Source: Anaerococcus sp.
GTDB taxonomy: Bacteria; Bacillota; Clostridia; Tissierellales; Peptoniphilaceae
Reading direction: 5' to 3'
DNA: 42,713 bases
Assembly: GCF_030825785.1 (NCBI RefSeq)
Contig: NZ_JAPJPG010000013.1
Coordinates: forward strand, 1-42,713
A model generated the notes under the pieces. The model searched no databases and was not told where the DNA came from. It was given only the letters and a program-made list of their open reading frames with translations. Of the stretch, positions 24,810 to 33,498 are shown piece after piece; within the stretch, counting starts at the first letter, position 1, and each line of letters starts with the position of its first letter. Both the position numbers and the translations under genes were made by a program.

Positions 24810-27374
24810 TTATAGGTAGTAGCTGTATCTTTCTTCTAGGGCCTTAATTAGCTTCTTATAATCTTCGCTGATTCTTTCATCAGATAAGCTCGTCTCGATC
24901 ACGTTTTTGTTTTCAAGTCTTATCTTGTACTTACGAGAATCAATCCTATATATTCCAGCTTGCTCAGACATATCGAAGTCATCTTCTCTTATGAAAACTG
25001 TAAATTTATCCTTGTAAGGAGCTCCCTCGTGTGGGCAGAAGCTTTCGCAGTTGCCACATTCGTTGCAGAGTCCGTCAAGGTGGATGGTTTGTCTCTTATT
25101 TCTGAAGCCTTCCACTTCTATAGCGACATTGGCCCTATTTGGACAAACTTCGGTACAAATTTCACAAATCTTATCGCATGATAGGCATCTTGATTCGTCT
25201 TTATCCTTCGTAAGTTCGAGCTTACCACGTCTTTCTATGATTTCTCTAGGAGTTTTTTCATAAACTACTTTCCTAAAGTCATCACCTATATCTTCCTTCT
25301 TTAGGATATCTTTTGCTATTATTTTGGAATCTCCTATAGCATTTACTATAGACTTTCTGCCTTTAGTAATATCTCCTGCAAGGTATACGTTTCTGATATT
25401 ACACTCTTTCGTAGGAAGAAGATGGGCTTTCTTATCTATTTTTATACCAGAGTCCTTGAGTTTCTCATAGTCTGTCTTACTTCCTGTAGCTATTATAATA
25501 TATGAGTAGTCCTTCTTTAGCTCTTCTAGGTCAAGGTCTACGTCTGTGTTAAGCTCATAGTCTAAGCCGATCTTTTGTACAAGCCTAATATCTTTTGCTA
25601 TCGCTTCATCTGAGACAAGCTCATTTGCATAGCCATATAGTCTGTCGGACTTTTCGATAACTTTAGCTTCTAGGCCGTTTCTTCTAAGGAAGATTCCTGC
25701 TGCAAGTCCTCCAGGTCCTCCTCCTATGATTAGGGCCTTAGCAGAAGTCTTGATTGGACTTACTTCGATTTCTTCTATATATTTGTCGTAGTAGGCATCT
25801 GTTACTTCCTTTTTGGCATCTCTAATATTTACACCAGCTTCATAGTCGACCCTGGTACAAATTTTCTTGCAATATTCATAGCAGGTCTCTGATAATATGG
25901 CAGGAGCAGTATTATCTATTGCTATAACTTCCATGGCCTTCTTATAATCGCCCACTTCTGCAAAATGAAGGTAGGCTGGAACTTGTTGGCCTATAGGACA
26001 GGCCGAATCCTTACAAGGAGCACTATAGCAATCAGTCATAGGAAGGTCACTCGCCCATTTTCTTGTCCTTAGTCTAAGCTTAGGATTTTTGGCATAAAGG
26101 TCATTAGACTTAAGACTTGATACAAAATTTCTTAATTTCTCATTATCTATTCCATCATAGGCTCTTCCCAGAAGTCCCTCGCATTTTTCAGCAAGGTCTT
26201 TCATCCTATAGTAGCCACCTGGCTTGAGTAGGGTTGTGGAAACTGTGATTGGTTGGTTAAAAATTTCAAATATTTCGTCTATATTAAGTCCATCAGCCCC
26301 ACCGCAGTAGCTCATAGGAAGTTTGCCATCAAAGACCTCTGATAATTTCAAAGTTGCAGATATAGTAAGTGGAAGAAGGGCCCTTCCTGACATGTACATG
26401 TCCTCACTAGGTAGTTCTCCTCTTTTTTGTATAACTGGGAAGGTATTTGAGAGCTTACATCCAAAAACTAGATCATTTTTACGAGCAAGGTCTAAAAGCC
26501 TTGTAAATATTTCTATGGATTCATCAAAGCCAAGGTCATGATCAAACTGGGCCTTGTCAAAGTCTATGTACTTGTAGCCCAATTCGTCTAGGATATTTCT
26601 AGCATAGTCGTAGCCAACTAGGGTTGGATTACACTTAACAAAGGTATTGAGTCCCTTCTCTTCAATCAGATAGGCAGCAATCTCTTCGATTTCTCCTGCT
26701 GGAGTTCCGTGCATGGTAGAAAGAGTCATAGAATTACAAATCTTGCCGTCAATTTTTTCTATATCTTCTATATTAACGTTTTCAAACTTGTCAATATTAT
26801 CCTTAAGATATTTGATAGAATCCTTAAAGACTTCGGTATCACTTGCATCCATCAAGGAATTGATAAAGCCGTCTACCTTTTTAGACTTGATTCCTTCAAG
26901 ATTATAACCTACTGACATGTTAAGGACAAAGTCCTTATCCTCAGATAAGCCAAACTCCTTAGCAAGAATCCTTATAGCAAGTTCTGCCTTTATGTACTCA
27001 CTTGCTGCATCTTCTATCTTAAGCTCTGTGGACCACTCGCAATTGTAGGCCTCATCTTCTGAATTGATACATGGTTTTGGAATAGCTGCCATTAGCTCTT
27101 CCCCATCCATGATTTGGCAGGTCTTAAGCTCCATATATCTTCCGCCTACTAGATAGGAAGCTATGAGATTTTGGGCAAGCTGAGTGTGAGGTCCCGCAGC
27201 AGGTCCTACAGCAGATCCAAGCTCATCGCCAAAAACTGTCCTTAGGCTTTTATTAATTTTCTTTTTATAAAATTTCTCTTTGGCAATAGAAAATACACTT
27301 CCCTCATTCTTGTATTCCTCAAGGGCCCATTCTATAAGCTTCGGAAATTCTATCGCTCTCATATATTCACTCAT
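24810..27374 (-). CDS. ygfK: YgfK-like flavin/iron-sulfur oxidoreductase lacking the NAD(P)H-binding module
   Basis: 854 residues; ATG at 27374 chosen because AAGGA lies 6 nt upstream. In order: a YgfK N-terminal dihydroorotate dehydrogenase-like domain (1-440); a GltD-type cysteine-rich helical domain with CYSAPCKDSACPIGQQVP and CYEYCKKICTR (450-508); an FAD motif GGGPGG (551-556); and two 4Fe-4S motifs CLSCDKICEICTEVCP and CNECGNCESFCP (730-780). YgfK relatives are usually about 1030 residues. Here ATGSK (about 630) is followed only 34 residues later by the second FAD motif VYLAGDI, so the usual second GxGxxG domain, which binds NAD(P)H in GltD, is absent. The name 'selenate reductase' is historical; a role in urate breakdown is supported by family genetics. 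Confidence 0.9.
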   Translation of the reverse strand: MSEYMRAIEFPKLIEWALEEYKNEGSVFSIAKEKFYKKKINKSLRTVFGDELGSAVGPAAGPHTQLAQNLIASYLVGGRYMELKTCQIMDGEELMAAIPKPCINSEDEAYNCEWSTELKIEDAASEYIKAELAIRILAKEFGLSEDKDFVLNMSVGYNLEGIKSKKVDGFINSLMDASDTEVFKDSIKYLKDNIDKFENVNIEDIEKIDGKICNSMTLSTMHGTPAGEIEEIAAYLIEEKGLNTFVKCNPTLVGYDYARNILDELGYKYIDFDKAQFDHDLGFDESIEIFTRLLDLARKNDLVFGCKLSNTFPVIQKRGELPSEDMYMSGRALLPLTISATLKLSEVFDGKLPMSYCGGADGLNIDEIFEIFNQPITVSTTLLKPGGYYRMKDLAEKCEGLLGRAYDGIDNEKLRNFVSSLKSNDLYAKNPKLRLRTRKWASDLPMTDCYSAPCKDSACPIGQQVPAYLHFAEVGDYKKAMEVIAIDNTAPAILSETCYEYCKKICTRVDYEAGVNIRDAKKEVTDAYYDKYIEEIEVSPIKTSAKALIIGGGPGGLAAGIFLRRNGLEAKVIEKSDRLYGYANELVSDEAIAKDIRLVQKIGLDYELNTDVDLDLEELKKDYSYIIIATGSKTDYEKLKDSGIKIDKKAHLLPTKECNIRNVYLAGDITKGRKSIVNAIGDSKIIAKDILKKEDIGDDFRKVVYEKTPREIIERRGKLELTKDKDESRCLSCDKICEICTEVCPNRANVAIEVEGFRNKRQTIHLDGLCNECGNCESFCPHEGAPYKDKFTVFIREDDFDMSEQAGIYRIDSRKYKIRLENKNVIETSLSDERISEDYKKLIKALEERYSYYL

Positions 27375-27390
27375 ACTCAATCCTTCCTAT

Positions 27391-27428
27391 AAAGAAAAAC
27401 CCATACAATTCTTTCAATCATATGGGTT
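27391..27428 (-). terminator. Intrinsic terminator-like hairpin between arcC and ygfK
   Basis: Minus strand: AACCCATA / TATGGGTT (27428-27398) with a 15-nt loop, then TTTCTTT. It lies in the 60-bp gap inside the ygeX unit. It may lower readthrough so that ygeX-arcC is made in excess over ygfK-ssnA-NCS2, or mark a unit boundary; no strong promoter was seen between it and ygfK. Confidence 0.6.
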
Positions 27429-27434
27429 TGTCCT

Positions 27435-28367
27435 CTATCCGATCCAAGTTCCAGTCGCACCATTTAGGGCGTCTTTTGCATTTTCCAGACTTGTTATTAC
27501 TGCTTCTCTTCCCTGTTTGCTAGTTACAAACTCCAAGGCTGCTTCTACCTTTGGTAGCATAGATCCCTTGGCAAATTGTCCTTCTGCGATGTATTTTTCT
27601 GCTTCTTCGACAGATAAGCTCTCGAGGTCCTCTTGGTTTTCCTTACCGAAATTAATGGCAACCTTTTCTACTGCTGTAAGGATTACCAAAACATCACAAT
27701 CAACAAGCTCTGCAAGCTTAGCTGATGAGAAGTCCTTATCTATAACAGCATCGACACCGACATACTCGTCATTTTGTCTGATAACCGGAATACCGCCACC
27801 ACCTGCTGCTATTACCACACAACCTGCATCGCTTAGGGTTGTGATGGCTCTTTTTTCTACTATATCGACAGGCTTAGGACTTGCAACAACACGTCTATAT
27901 CCTCTTCCTGCATCTTCCTTCATCACAAAGCCTTTTTCCTCTTCTAGGGACTTGGCTTCGCTTTCGCTATAGAAGTCGCCAATTGGCTTTGTTGGATTAG
28001 AAAATGCTGGGTCCATTTCATCAACCATAACTTGGCTTACCAGACTTACGACTGGATTTTCAATAAATTCTTTAATAAATTCATTTTCAAGAGCATTTTG
28101 TAAGTGATAGCCAATGTAGCCTTGGCTCATAGCTCCACACTCAGGAAATGGCATAAAAGGTATCTTGTCATTTGCCTCTGCTCCTGCGCTCATAGCAAGA
28201 TTGATCATACCAACCTGGGGTCCGTTTCCATGACAAATTATAACCTTATAATCTTCCTTAACAAGCCCTGCAATAGCAGAAGCTGTTATCTTTACTGCTT
28301 CCTTCTGCTCAGAAGGAGTATTGCCCAAAGCATTACCCCCTAGAGCTACTAATATTTTCTTACTCAT
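27435..28367 (-). CDS. arcC: Carbamate kinase
   Basis: 310 residues. It transfers phosphate from carbamoyl phosphate to ADP, giving ATP, CO2 and ammonia. Visible: LVALGGNALG near the start, CHGNGPQVG (about 46-54), AAGGGGIPV and the VDAVIDKD segment. Length is standard. In this context (like yqeA in E. coli) it should use carbamoyl phosphate made by the YgeW step, which makes purine breakdown yield ATP; that link is inferred. The ribosome site is weak (AAGAAG). An alternative name is yqeA. Confidence 0.95.
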   Translation of the reverse strand: MSKKILVALGGNALGNTPSEQKEAVKITASAIAGLVKEDYKVIICHGNGPQVGMINLAMSAGAEANDKIPFMPFPECGAMSQGYIGYHLQNALENEFIKEFIENPVVSLVSQVMVDEMDPAFSNPTKPIGDFYSESEAKSLEEEKGFVMKEDAGRGYRRVVASPKPVDIVEKRAITTLSDAGCVVIAAGGGGIPVIRQNDEYVGVDAVIDKDFSSAKLAELVDCDVLVILTAVEKVAINFGKENQEDLESLSVEEAEKYIAEGQFAKGSMLPKVEAALEFVTSKQGREAVITSLENAKDALNGATGTWIG

Positions 28368-28385
28368 TTACTTCTTACTTATTTC

Positions 28386-29723
28386 TTATTTATTTTCTTG
28401 TGTATAAACTAGTGGCAATACTGCGTATACTGCGGCACAGGTTACTAGGTCTTGTTTGAATGTTACTTCGTTTGGTGCGTGGGCTTGGTCTTCTGCTCCT
28501 GGTCCAAATCCAATGGTTGGGATGTTGTGACGACCCATGATTGCAACACCGTTTGTTGAGAAGGTCCATTTGTCTGTTAGTGGACGAGCTGCTCTTTTTT
28601 CTTCTTCTTTTGCTATAGGAGGAGCTATTCTCTTATCTCCGTATAGGTTTTTGTAAGCATCTTCTAGGGCTTTTGTCACTTCGTGATCTTCTGGGATTAC
28701 CCATGTTGGGAAGTAAGCTTCTTGTTCATATTCTAGGCCTGTCCAGCTTGCTCTCTTGTAGTCATACATAGAAACTTTTGCCCCGTGTTTTTTAACTGAA
28801 GGTAGATCTTCGATTTCCTTGATACAAGATTGCCAAGTTTCTCCTGCTGTCATTCTTCTGTCAAGTGAGATTGAGCATGAGTCTGCTACTGCACATCTTG
28901 ATGGAGATGTAAAGAAGATTTGGCTTGTTGTAACTGTTCCACGTCCTAGGAAGTTTGCTTCTTTGTATTCTGGGTTGTATTTTTCGTCAAGCATCTTTAC
29001 TAGACCCTTAATTTCTACTGAATCATCAGCTGGGTTTTCGTTAAGTTGTTCGATTTCTTTAAGGATGTCTGCCATCTTGTAGATTGCATTGTCTCCTCTT
29101 TCTGGAGCTGATCCGTGACAAGATACTCCTTGTACGTCTACTCTCATCTCCATTCTTCCTCTTTGTCCTCTATAGATTCCTCCGTCTGTTGGCTCTGTTG
29201 ATACTACAAATTCTGGTTTGATGCCTTCTTTCTCGATCATGTATAGCCAGCAGTTTCCGTCACAATCTTCTTCTTGAACTGTTCCTGTTACGAGAACTCT
29301 GCATTCGTCATTGAGATAGCCTAAGTCTTTTAGGATTTTTGCTCCATATACTGCAGATACTGGTCCACCAAGTTGGTCAGATCCACCACGTCCACCTATA
29401 AGGTTATCGTCTTCGAATCCATCATATGGGTCAAATTCCCAGTTTTCGATGTTTCCGATTCCTACTGTATCGATATGGCCGTCGAAGGCAATTTGTCTTT
29501 TTCCTTGGCCCATTTCACCAAGCACGTTTCCTTGACCATCAATCCAAGCCTTGTCGAAGCCAAGCTTTTCCATTTCTTCTTTTATTCTTTTAGCCTTGTC
29601 GCCTTCTTCACAAGATTCGCCTTTTAGCTTAATCAAATCTCTTAGGAAAGCTACCATGTCTTCTTTGTATTCGCCTGCTTTTTCTTTGATTGCATCAAAG
29701 TCTATATTTTTAAATTCTGTCAT
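28386..29723 (-). CDS. ygeY: YgeY-family M20 metallohydrolase
   Basis: 445 residues. M20-type dizinc hydrolase with metal ligands in FDGHIDTVG (His, Asp), GRGGSDQLGGP (Asp), and the catalytic/ligand pair in TVQEEDCDGNCW (Glu-Glu). YgeY proteins are annotated as 'selenium metabolism hydrolase' from gene neighbourhood; work on gut purine degraders assigns them to urate breakdown, probably releasing 2,3-diaminopropionate or a precursor. The active-site pattern is intact. 19 bp separates it from ygeW, with AGAGAGG upstream of ATG. Confidence 0.93.
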   Translation of the reverse strand: MTEFKNIDFDAIKEKAGEYKEDMVAFLRDLIKLKGESCEEGDKAKRIKEEMEKLGFDKAWIDGQGNVLGEMGQGKRQIAFDGHIDTVGIGNIENWEFDPYDGFEDDNLIGGRGGSDQLGGPVSAVYGAKILKDLGYLNDECRVLVTGTVQEEDCDGNCWLYMIEKEGIKPEFVVSTEPTDGGIYRGQRGRMEMRVDVQGVSCHGSAPERGDNAIYKMADILKEIEQLNENPADDSVEIKGLVKMLDEKYNPEYKEANFLGRGTVTTSQIFFTSPSRCAVADSCSISLDRRMTAGETWQSCIKEIEDLPSVKKHGAKVSMYDYKRASWTGLEYEQEAYFPTWVIPEDHEVTKALEDAYKNLYGDKRIAPPIAKEEEKRAARPLTDKWTFSTNGVAIMGRHNIPTIGFGPGAEDQAHAPNEVTFKQDLVTCAAVYAVLPLVYTQENK

Positions 29724-29742
29724 TTCTACCTCTCTTATTTTC

Positions 29743-30939
29743 TTATTTGTCTATTCTCTTGTTTGCCTTATCAACTAGCTCTCTTAGTTTTTCTTCTGGA
29801 TTTTCTACCTTTTGTAGAAGGATCATTGCTGCTATGATGTATGGTTTGAAGCTTGCTTCTTTGTATAGAGGAACTCTATATCTATCAAATACTGATTCAG
29901 CTACTTCACCATGTTCTGCAGAAACTCCTGTGATATCTGCTGGTAGGCAGTGCATGTATAAAGCTTTTCCGTCTTTGGTTAGCTCCATCATCTCTTCTGT
30001 ACATTCCCAATCCATGTGTTCTTTGTTTTGTTCTAGTAGTCTTTGTTCTAGTTCGTCAATTCCCTTTTGGTCGCCTTCGCCGTAGAGTTTAGTTCTTTCT
30101 TCCATAGCTTGGAATGGTGCCCAAGATTTTGGATATACTATGTCAGCATCCTTGAATGCATCTTCCATTGAGTTTGTAACTGTGAAGCTTCCGCCGTATT
30201 CTTCAGCGTTTTTCTTAGCTATTTCTTCAACTTCTGGCATGATTTCGTATCCTTCTGGGTGAGCAAGAACTACGTCCATTCCAAGTCTTGTAAATAGGCC
30301 TGAGATTCCTTGAGGAACTGATAATGGTTTACCATATGATGGTGAGTAAGCCCAAGTCATGGCTACTTTCTTGCCCTTTAGGTTTTCGATTCCACCGAAT
30401 TCATGGATTACGTGGTTAAGGTCTGCCATGGCTTGTGTTGGGTGATCGATATCACATTGGAGGTTTACTAGAGTTGGTCTTTGTTCTAGAACTCCATCTT
30501 CGTGACCTTCTTTTACATAGTCAGAGAAGTCTTTCATGTATTTGTAGCCTTTACCTATGTACATGTCATCCCTTATACCTACCACATCTGCCATGAATGA
30601 GATCATGTTTGCAGTCTCTTTTACTGTTTCACCGTGAGCGATTTGGCTTTTGCTTTCGTCAAGGTCTTGTACTTCAAGTCCAAGAAGGTTACAAGCTGAT
30701 GCAAATGAGAATCTTGTTCTTGTTGAGTTATCTCTAAATAGTGAGATTCCAAGTCCTGAGTCAAAGATTTTTGGAGAGATGTTTTCTTCTCTCATAGCTC
30801 TAATTATGTCAGCTGTCTTCCAGATTGCCTTTAGTTCGTCTTGTGATTTATCCCATGTATGGAAGAAGTCATCCTCAAATAGGTTTTCGTAGTCAAGTTC
30901 GCTTAGTTCGTCGATTAGTTTTTTGATATCTGCTGTCAT
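29743..30939 (-). CDS. ygeW: Knotted carbamoyltransferase YgeW
   Basis: 398 residues. Carbamoyltransferase fold: carbamoyl phosphate site DNSTRTRFSFASA, SKSQIAHGETVKETANM, and the HCLPAD motif that normally contacts the second substrate. The longer length and SKSQIAHGE loop place it with YgeW rather than ornithine or aspartate transcarbamoylases. The natural substrate of the family is not firmly established; from the neighbours it probably splits a carbamoylated purine-breakdown intermediate and feeds carbamate kinase. AAAGGAG upstream of ATG. Confidence 0.93.
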   Translation of the reverse strand: MTADIKKLIDELSELDYENLFEDDFFHTWDKSQDELKAIWKTADIIRAMREENISPKIFDSGLGISLFRDNSTRTRFSFASACNLLGLEVQDLDESKSQIAHGETVKETANMISFMADVVGIRDDMYIGKGYKYMKDFSDYVKEGHEDGVLEQRPTLVNLQCDIDHPTQAMADLNHVIHEFGGIENLKGKKVAMTWAYSPSYGKPLSVPQGISGLFTRLGMDVVLAHPEGYEIMPEVEEIAKKNAEEYGGSFTVTNSMEDAFKDADIVYPKSWAPFQAMEERTKLYGEGDQKGIDELEQRLLEQNKEHMDWECTEEMMELTKDGKALYMHCLPADITGVSAEHGEVAESVFDRYRVPLYKEASFKPYIIAAMILLQKVENPEEKLRELVDKANKRIDK

Positions 30940-30981
30940 TTGTTTCTCCTTTATAATTTTTATCTTTCTATATTTTATTTT

Positions 30982-32223
30982 TTATCTTTGTATTGTGTAT
31001 GTGTATTCTTCTTCGTTTGGATAGATTCCATCCCAAACTACTCTTCTATAGTGAGCGTAGTCTGTATCTCCTTCCGTTGAGATTAGTAGGATTACTGAAT
31101 TTTCGTCGAGTTTTAGGTCTTTTTTAATCTCTTCTAAGTCTTTCCTTTGGAGGATTTCTGAAAGAGGACCCATTGTTGCTGCTCCACTTTCTCCTGAGAT
31201 TATTTTCTTATCATCCTTTAAAGGATTACCTAGAATTCTCATTCCTCTTGCTGCTGCCTTATCTGGAACTGATAGGAAGGCGTCTGCATAAGAGTGAAGT
31301 ACTGGCCAGCCTACTGTTACAGGCTCACCGCAAGCAAGTCCTGCCATGATTGTATCCATCTTGCCAGTAACATTGTGGATCTTTCCATCATCTGCTTTAG
31401 CTGTGATGAAGTTACAGTTTGCCTTTTCAGGTTCTACTATGGTTATAAATGGCTTCTCATCTTCCTTATATACTGAAGAGAAATATCCAGTAACTCCTGT
31501 AGCAAAGGAACCTACTCCTGCTTGAGCGAATATATGTGTAGGTTTAAGTCCTGCTTCTTTGAGTTGGTCGTTACTTTCCTTAGCAAGGGTTGCATATCCT
31601 TCTATGATCCATGTTGGAATCTTTTCGTATCCTTCCCAAGCTGTATCTTGGACCATTACCCAGCCTTTTTCCTCAGCGTTCTTGTTTGCAAGACGTACGC
31701 AGTCATCGTAGTTAAGCCCATCCATGATGTCGCATTCTGCTCCCAAGGCTCTGATGTTGTCACGTCTTTCTGTAGCTGATCCATCTGGCATGATTACCAC
31801 GCATTTTTGCTTAAGTTGGTTGGCAGTCCAAGCCACTCCCCTACCGTGGTTTCCGTCTGTCGCAGTTACGAAGGTAATATCCCCAAGTTTTTCTCGCACT
31901 TCTTCTGAAATCATTTTCTCAAATGGTAAATCTTCGATATCAACTCCCAACTTATCAGCTATGTACTTTCCAATGGCAAATGATCCACCAAGTACCTTGA
32001 AGGCATTTAGACCAAATCTGTAAGATTCATCTTTTACGAAGATATCCTTTACACCAAATTGCTTGGCTAGGTTACTTAGTCTTACCAGTGGAGTTGGCTC
32101 ATAATCAGGGAAACTCTCATGAAATTTTTGTGCAGTGTTAACAACTTCCTCATTGATAAAATCTAGGGAAGCCTTTTCTCTATTACTAATATCATTTAGT
32201 ACTATCTTATATTTTTCTTCCAA
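30982..32223 (-). CDS. ygeX: Diaminopropionate ammonia-lyase YgeX
   Basis: 413 residues from TTG 32223. This PLP enzyme splits 2,3-diaminopropionate into pyruvate and two ammonia. The Schiff-base lysine is in RFGLNAFKVLGGSFA and falls at K76 with this start, next to K77 of the E. coli enzyme. The PLP phosphate loop appears as ATDGNHGRGVAW. The TTG has AAAGGA 7 nt upstream. A longer form from ATG 32280 or TTG 32286 would add up to 21 basic residues with no good ribosome site. It is the first gene of the purine unit, read from the consensus promoter at 32337-32365. Confidence 0.93.
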   Translation of the reverse strand: MEEKYKIVLNDISNREKASLDFINEEVVNTAQKFHESFPDYEPTPLVRLSNLAKQFGVKDIFVKDESYRFGLNAFKVLGGSFAIGKYIADKLGVDIEDLPFEKMISEEVREKLGDITFVTATDGNHGRGVAWTANQLKQKCVVIMPDGSATERRDNIRALGAECDIMDGLNYDDCVRLANKNAEEKGWVMVQDTAWEGYEKIPTWIIEGYATLAKESNDQLKEAGLKPTHIFAQAGVGSFATGVTGYFSSVYKEDEKPFITIVEPEKANCNFITAKADDGKIHNVTGKMDTIMAGLACGEPVTVGWPVLHSYADAFLSVPDKAAARGMRILGNPLKDDKKIISGESGAATMGPLSEILQRKDLEEIKKDLKLDENSVILLISTEGDTDYAHYRRVVWDGIYPNEEEYTYTIQR

Positions 32224-32320
32224 AATTACATCCTTTCGATTATTTCTCGATACATCCTTCACTTTGCCCTTATTCGGCATTTGCAAATTCTCTATCTTAA
32301 GCTATAATAATAAGTGGTAT

Positions 32321-32332
32321 GTGATATATCAC
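32321..32332. promoter_or_regulatory. Palindromic operator at the ygeX start site
   Basis: Perfect 12-bp palindrome GTGATATATCAC that begins 5 bp after the minus-strand -10 and covers the expected transcription start. A divergent GntR-family gene starts 90 bp away, so it is the natural candidate ligand; a repressor role follows from the position. Confidence 0.65.
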
Positions 32333-32336
32333 TATT

Positions 32337-32365
32337 ATTATAGGACGTATTTCTAAGATTGTCAA
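32337..32365 (-). promoter_or_regulatory. Consensus sigma-A promoter of the ygeX purine unit
   Basis: Minus strand: -35 TTGACA (32365-32360), 17-bp spacer, -10 TATAAT (32342-32337). All twelve positions match the consensus. Such a strong promoter next to an operator suggests control by repression. Confidence 0.92.
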
Positions 32366-32371
32366 ATAAAT

Positions 32372-32400
32372 ATTAAACGCTTTCATAGATGTGTTATAAT
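32372..32400 (+). promoter_or_regulatory. Promoter of the gntR-type regulator
   Basis: -10 TATAAT at 32395-32400; weak -35 TTAAAC at 32373-32378 (16-bp spacer). It lies back to back with the ygeX promoter; the two -35 regions are only a few bases apart. Confidence 0.6.
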
Positions 32401-32420
32401 GATTGTAGAAAGGTAGAAAA

Positions 32421-33107
32421 ATGACAAGAGAAAACAAAATAAAAAGAACCTTCGTCAAAGACGAAGCTTACAATATACTTCACGATAAGATTATTTCTGG
32501 AGAGCTTACTCCTTACACCCAGCTTAAGATCTCAGAGCTTTCTAAAGAACTTGGGATTTCACGAACTCCGGTAAGAGAAGCTATTCTTAAGCTAGAAAAC
32601 GAAGACCTCGTTATAAGCAAGGCCAACCAATGGACCATGGTCGCTCCAATCAAGGTAGAAAGACTAAAAGATATCTATCCCTTAGTTCTTGAGCTTGAAA
32701 GCTACGCCTTAAGGGAGAACTTTAATCATATAACAGATGAATTTATAGATGAGCTTGAGAAGATCAACAAGCAAATCAAGATGGAGCATATGAACGAAAA
32801 TATTATGAGAGTAATCGAGCTTGATGATGACTTCCACGACCTAATAGTAGGACTTTCTCCAAACAAGGAGATCAAGCCAATAATAGATAGGCTAAAGAAG
32901 AGGATCAAAAGATTTGAAATAGGCTTCTATCAGGCCAAGGACGTCCACAAGGCTCCATCGACCTACGACGAGCACCTAATCTTAATAGAAAGCCTCAGAA
33001 AAAGAGACCTAGATAAGTCCCTAGATGCCCTAAGGAAAAACTGGACTACGACTATTACAGATGAGTCAATAGAGAAAATCAGCAAGCTTTTAAATGTTGA
33101 AAAATAG
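32421..33107 (+). CDS. GntR-family transcriptional regulator with FCD ligand domain
   Basis: 228 residues. An N-terminal winged helix with ISELSKELGISRTPVREAIL (about residues 36-56, the GntR signature) precedes an all-helical FCD domain (about 80-220; acidic/His pattern DDDFHDLI typical of a metal-assisted ligand pocket). It is divergent from the purine unit and should repress it until a purine-breakdown metabolite or related acid binds; the ligand is unknown. It may also control itself, since the operator lies between both starts. GAAAGG precedes the ATG. Confidence 0.93.
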   Translation: MTRENKIKRTFVKDEAYNILHDKIISGELTPYTQLKISELSKELGISRTPVREAILKLENEDLVISKANQWTMVAPIKVERLKDIYPLVLELESYALRENFNHITDEFIDELEKINKQIKMEHMNENIMRVIELDDDFHDLIVGLSPNKEIKPIIDRLKKRIKRFEIGFYQAKDVHKAPSTYDEHLILIESLRKRDLDKSLDALRKNWTTTITDESIEKISKLLNVEK

Positions 33108-33221
33108 AATAATTTGAAAATAAGATAAAATTTATGGGATTCCTATGCCCTCTTAGAAAAATAATTATTCCATAATAAATCTCTTAGAAATCGAGAAGGT
33201 AGGATAATAAGGTATTTCCAG

Positions 33222-33264
33222 AACCCTACCCTTTAGTAAATAAATGCTAAGGGCGGGGTTTTTT
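33222..33264 (+). terminator. Intrinsic terminator on the plus strand after gntR
   Basis: AACCC-ta-CCCTTtAG ... CTAAGGG-cg-GGGTT then TTTT. Strong stem with a symmetric internal bulge. It lies 115 bp after the regulator stop. Confidence 0.85.
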
Positions 33265-33290
33265 GTCTTTGTTAGAAAGTATCGCAATTT

Positions 33291-33387
33291 ATAAAAAATA
33301 AAAGGGCTGTTAGCAAACTATAAATAATCATCCTAACGTCATTAAAAATATCTTTTGATAAATTTAAGCTCTCCTGGATGGTAGCCC
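33291..33387 (-). terminator. Possible terminator / structured 3' end of the molybdenum operon
   Basis: Minus strand: an outer stem GGGCT (33387-33383) with AGCCC (33308-33304), an inner stem GTTAG/CTAAC (33337-33333, 33313-33309), then TTTTATTTTTT. The enclosed ~75 nt includes TATC-AAAA-GATA. It could be a plain terminator or part of a structured RNA. Confidence 0.4.
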
Positions 33388-33498
33388 AATTGGCGCCTGC
33401 CGACTGATGGAGGGAATTAATCTATCAGTTTGACAAGATTTCCGTGAATATTTTCTAACTAGGATTTATTCTTTCTGTAAGGGTCCCTAGTCTTCTAC

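Larger units (their letters stand above)
33108..33498. other. Region between convergent gntR and mogA with structured sequence
   Basis: About 390 bp. It holds the gntR terminator (33222-33264) and, on the minus strand, a structured stretch downstream of mogA (33291-33387). A 10-bp direct repeat CTCTTAGAAA occurs at 33150 and 33181. GGCGCC and an ACTGAT/ATCAGT pair lie at 33390-33430. A weak ACTAGG/CCTAGT pair lies at 33458-33491. No gene is supported. Confidence 0.5.

Noticed and set aside
27280..27972. Plus-strand open frame of 230 codons opposite arcC and ygfK
   Set aside because: It is antisense to two well-supported genes and has no ribosome site or recognisable motif.
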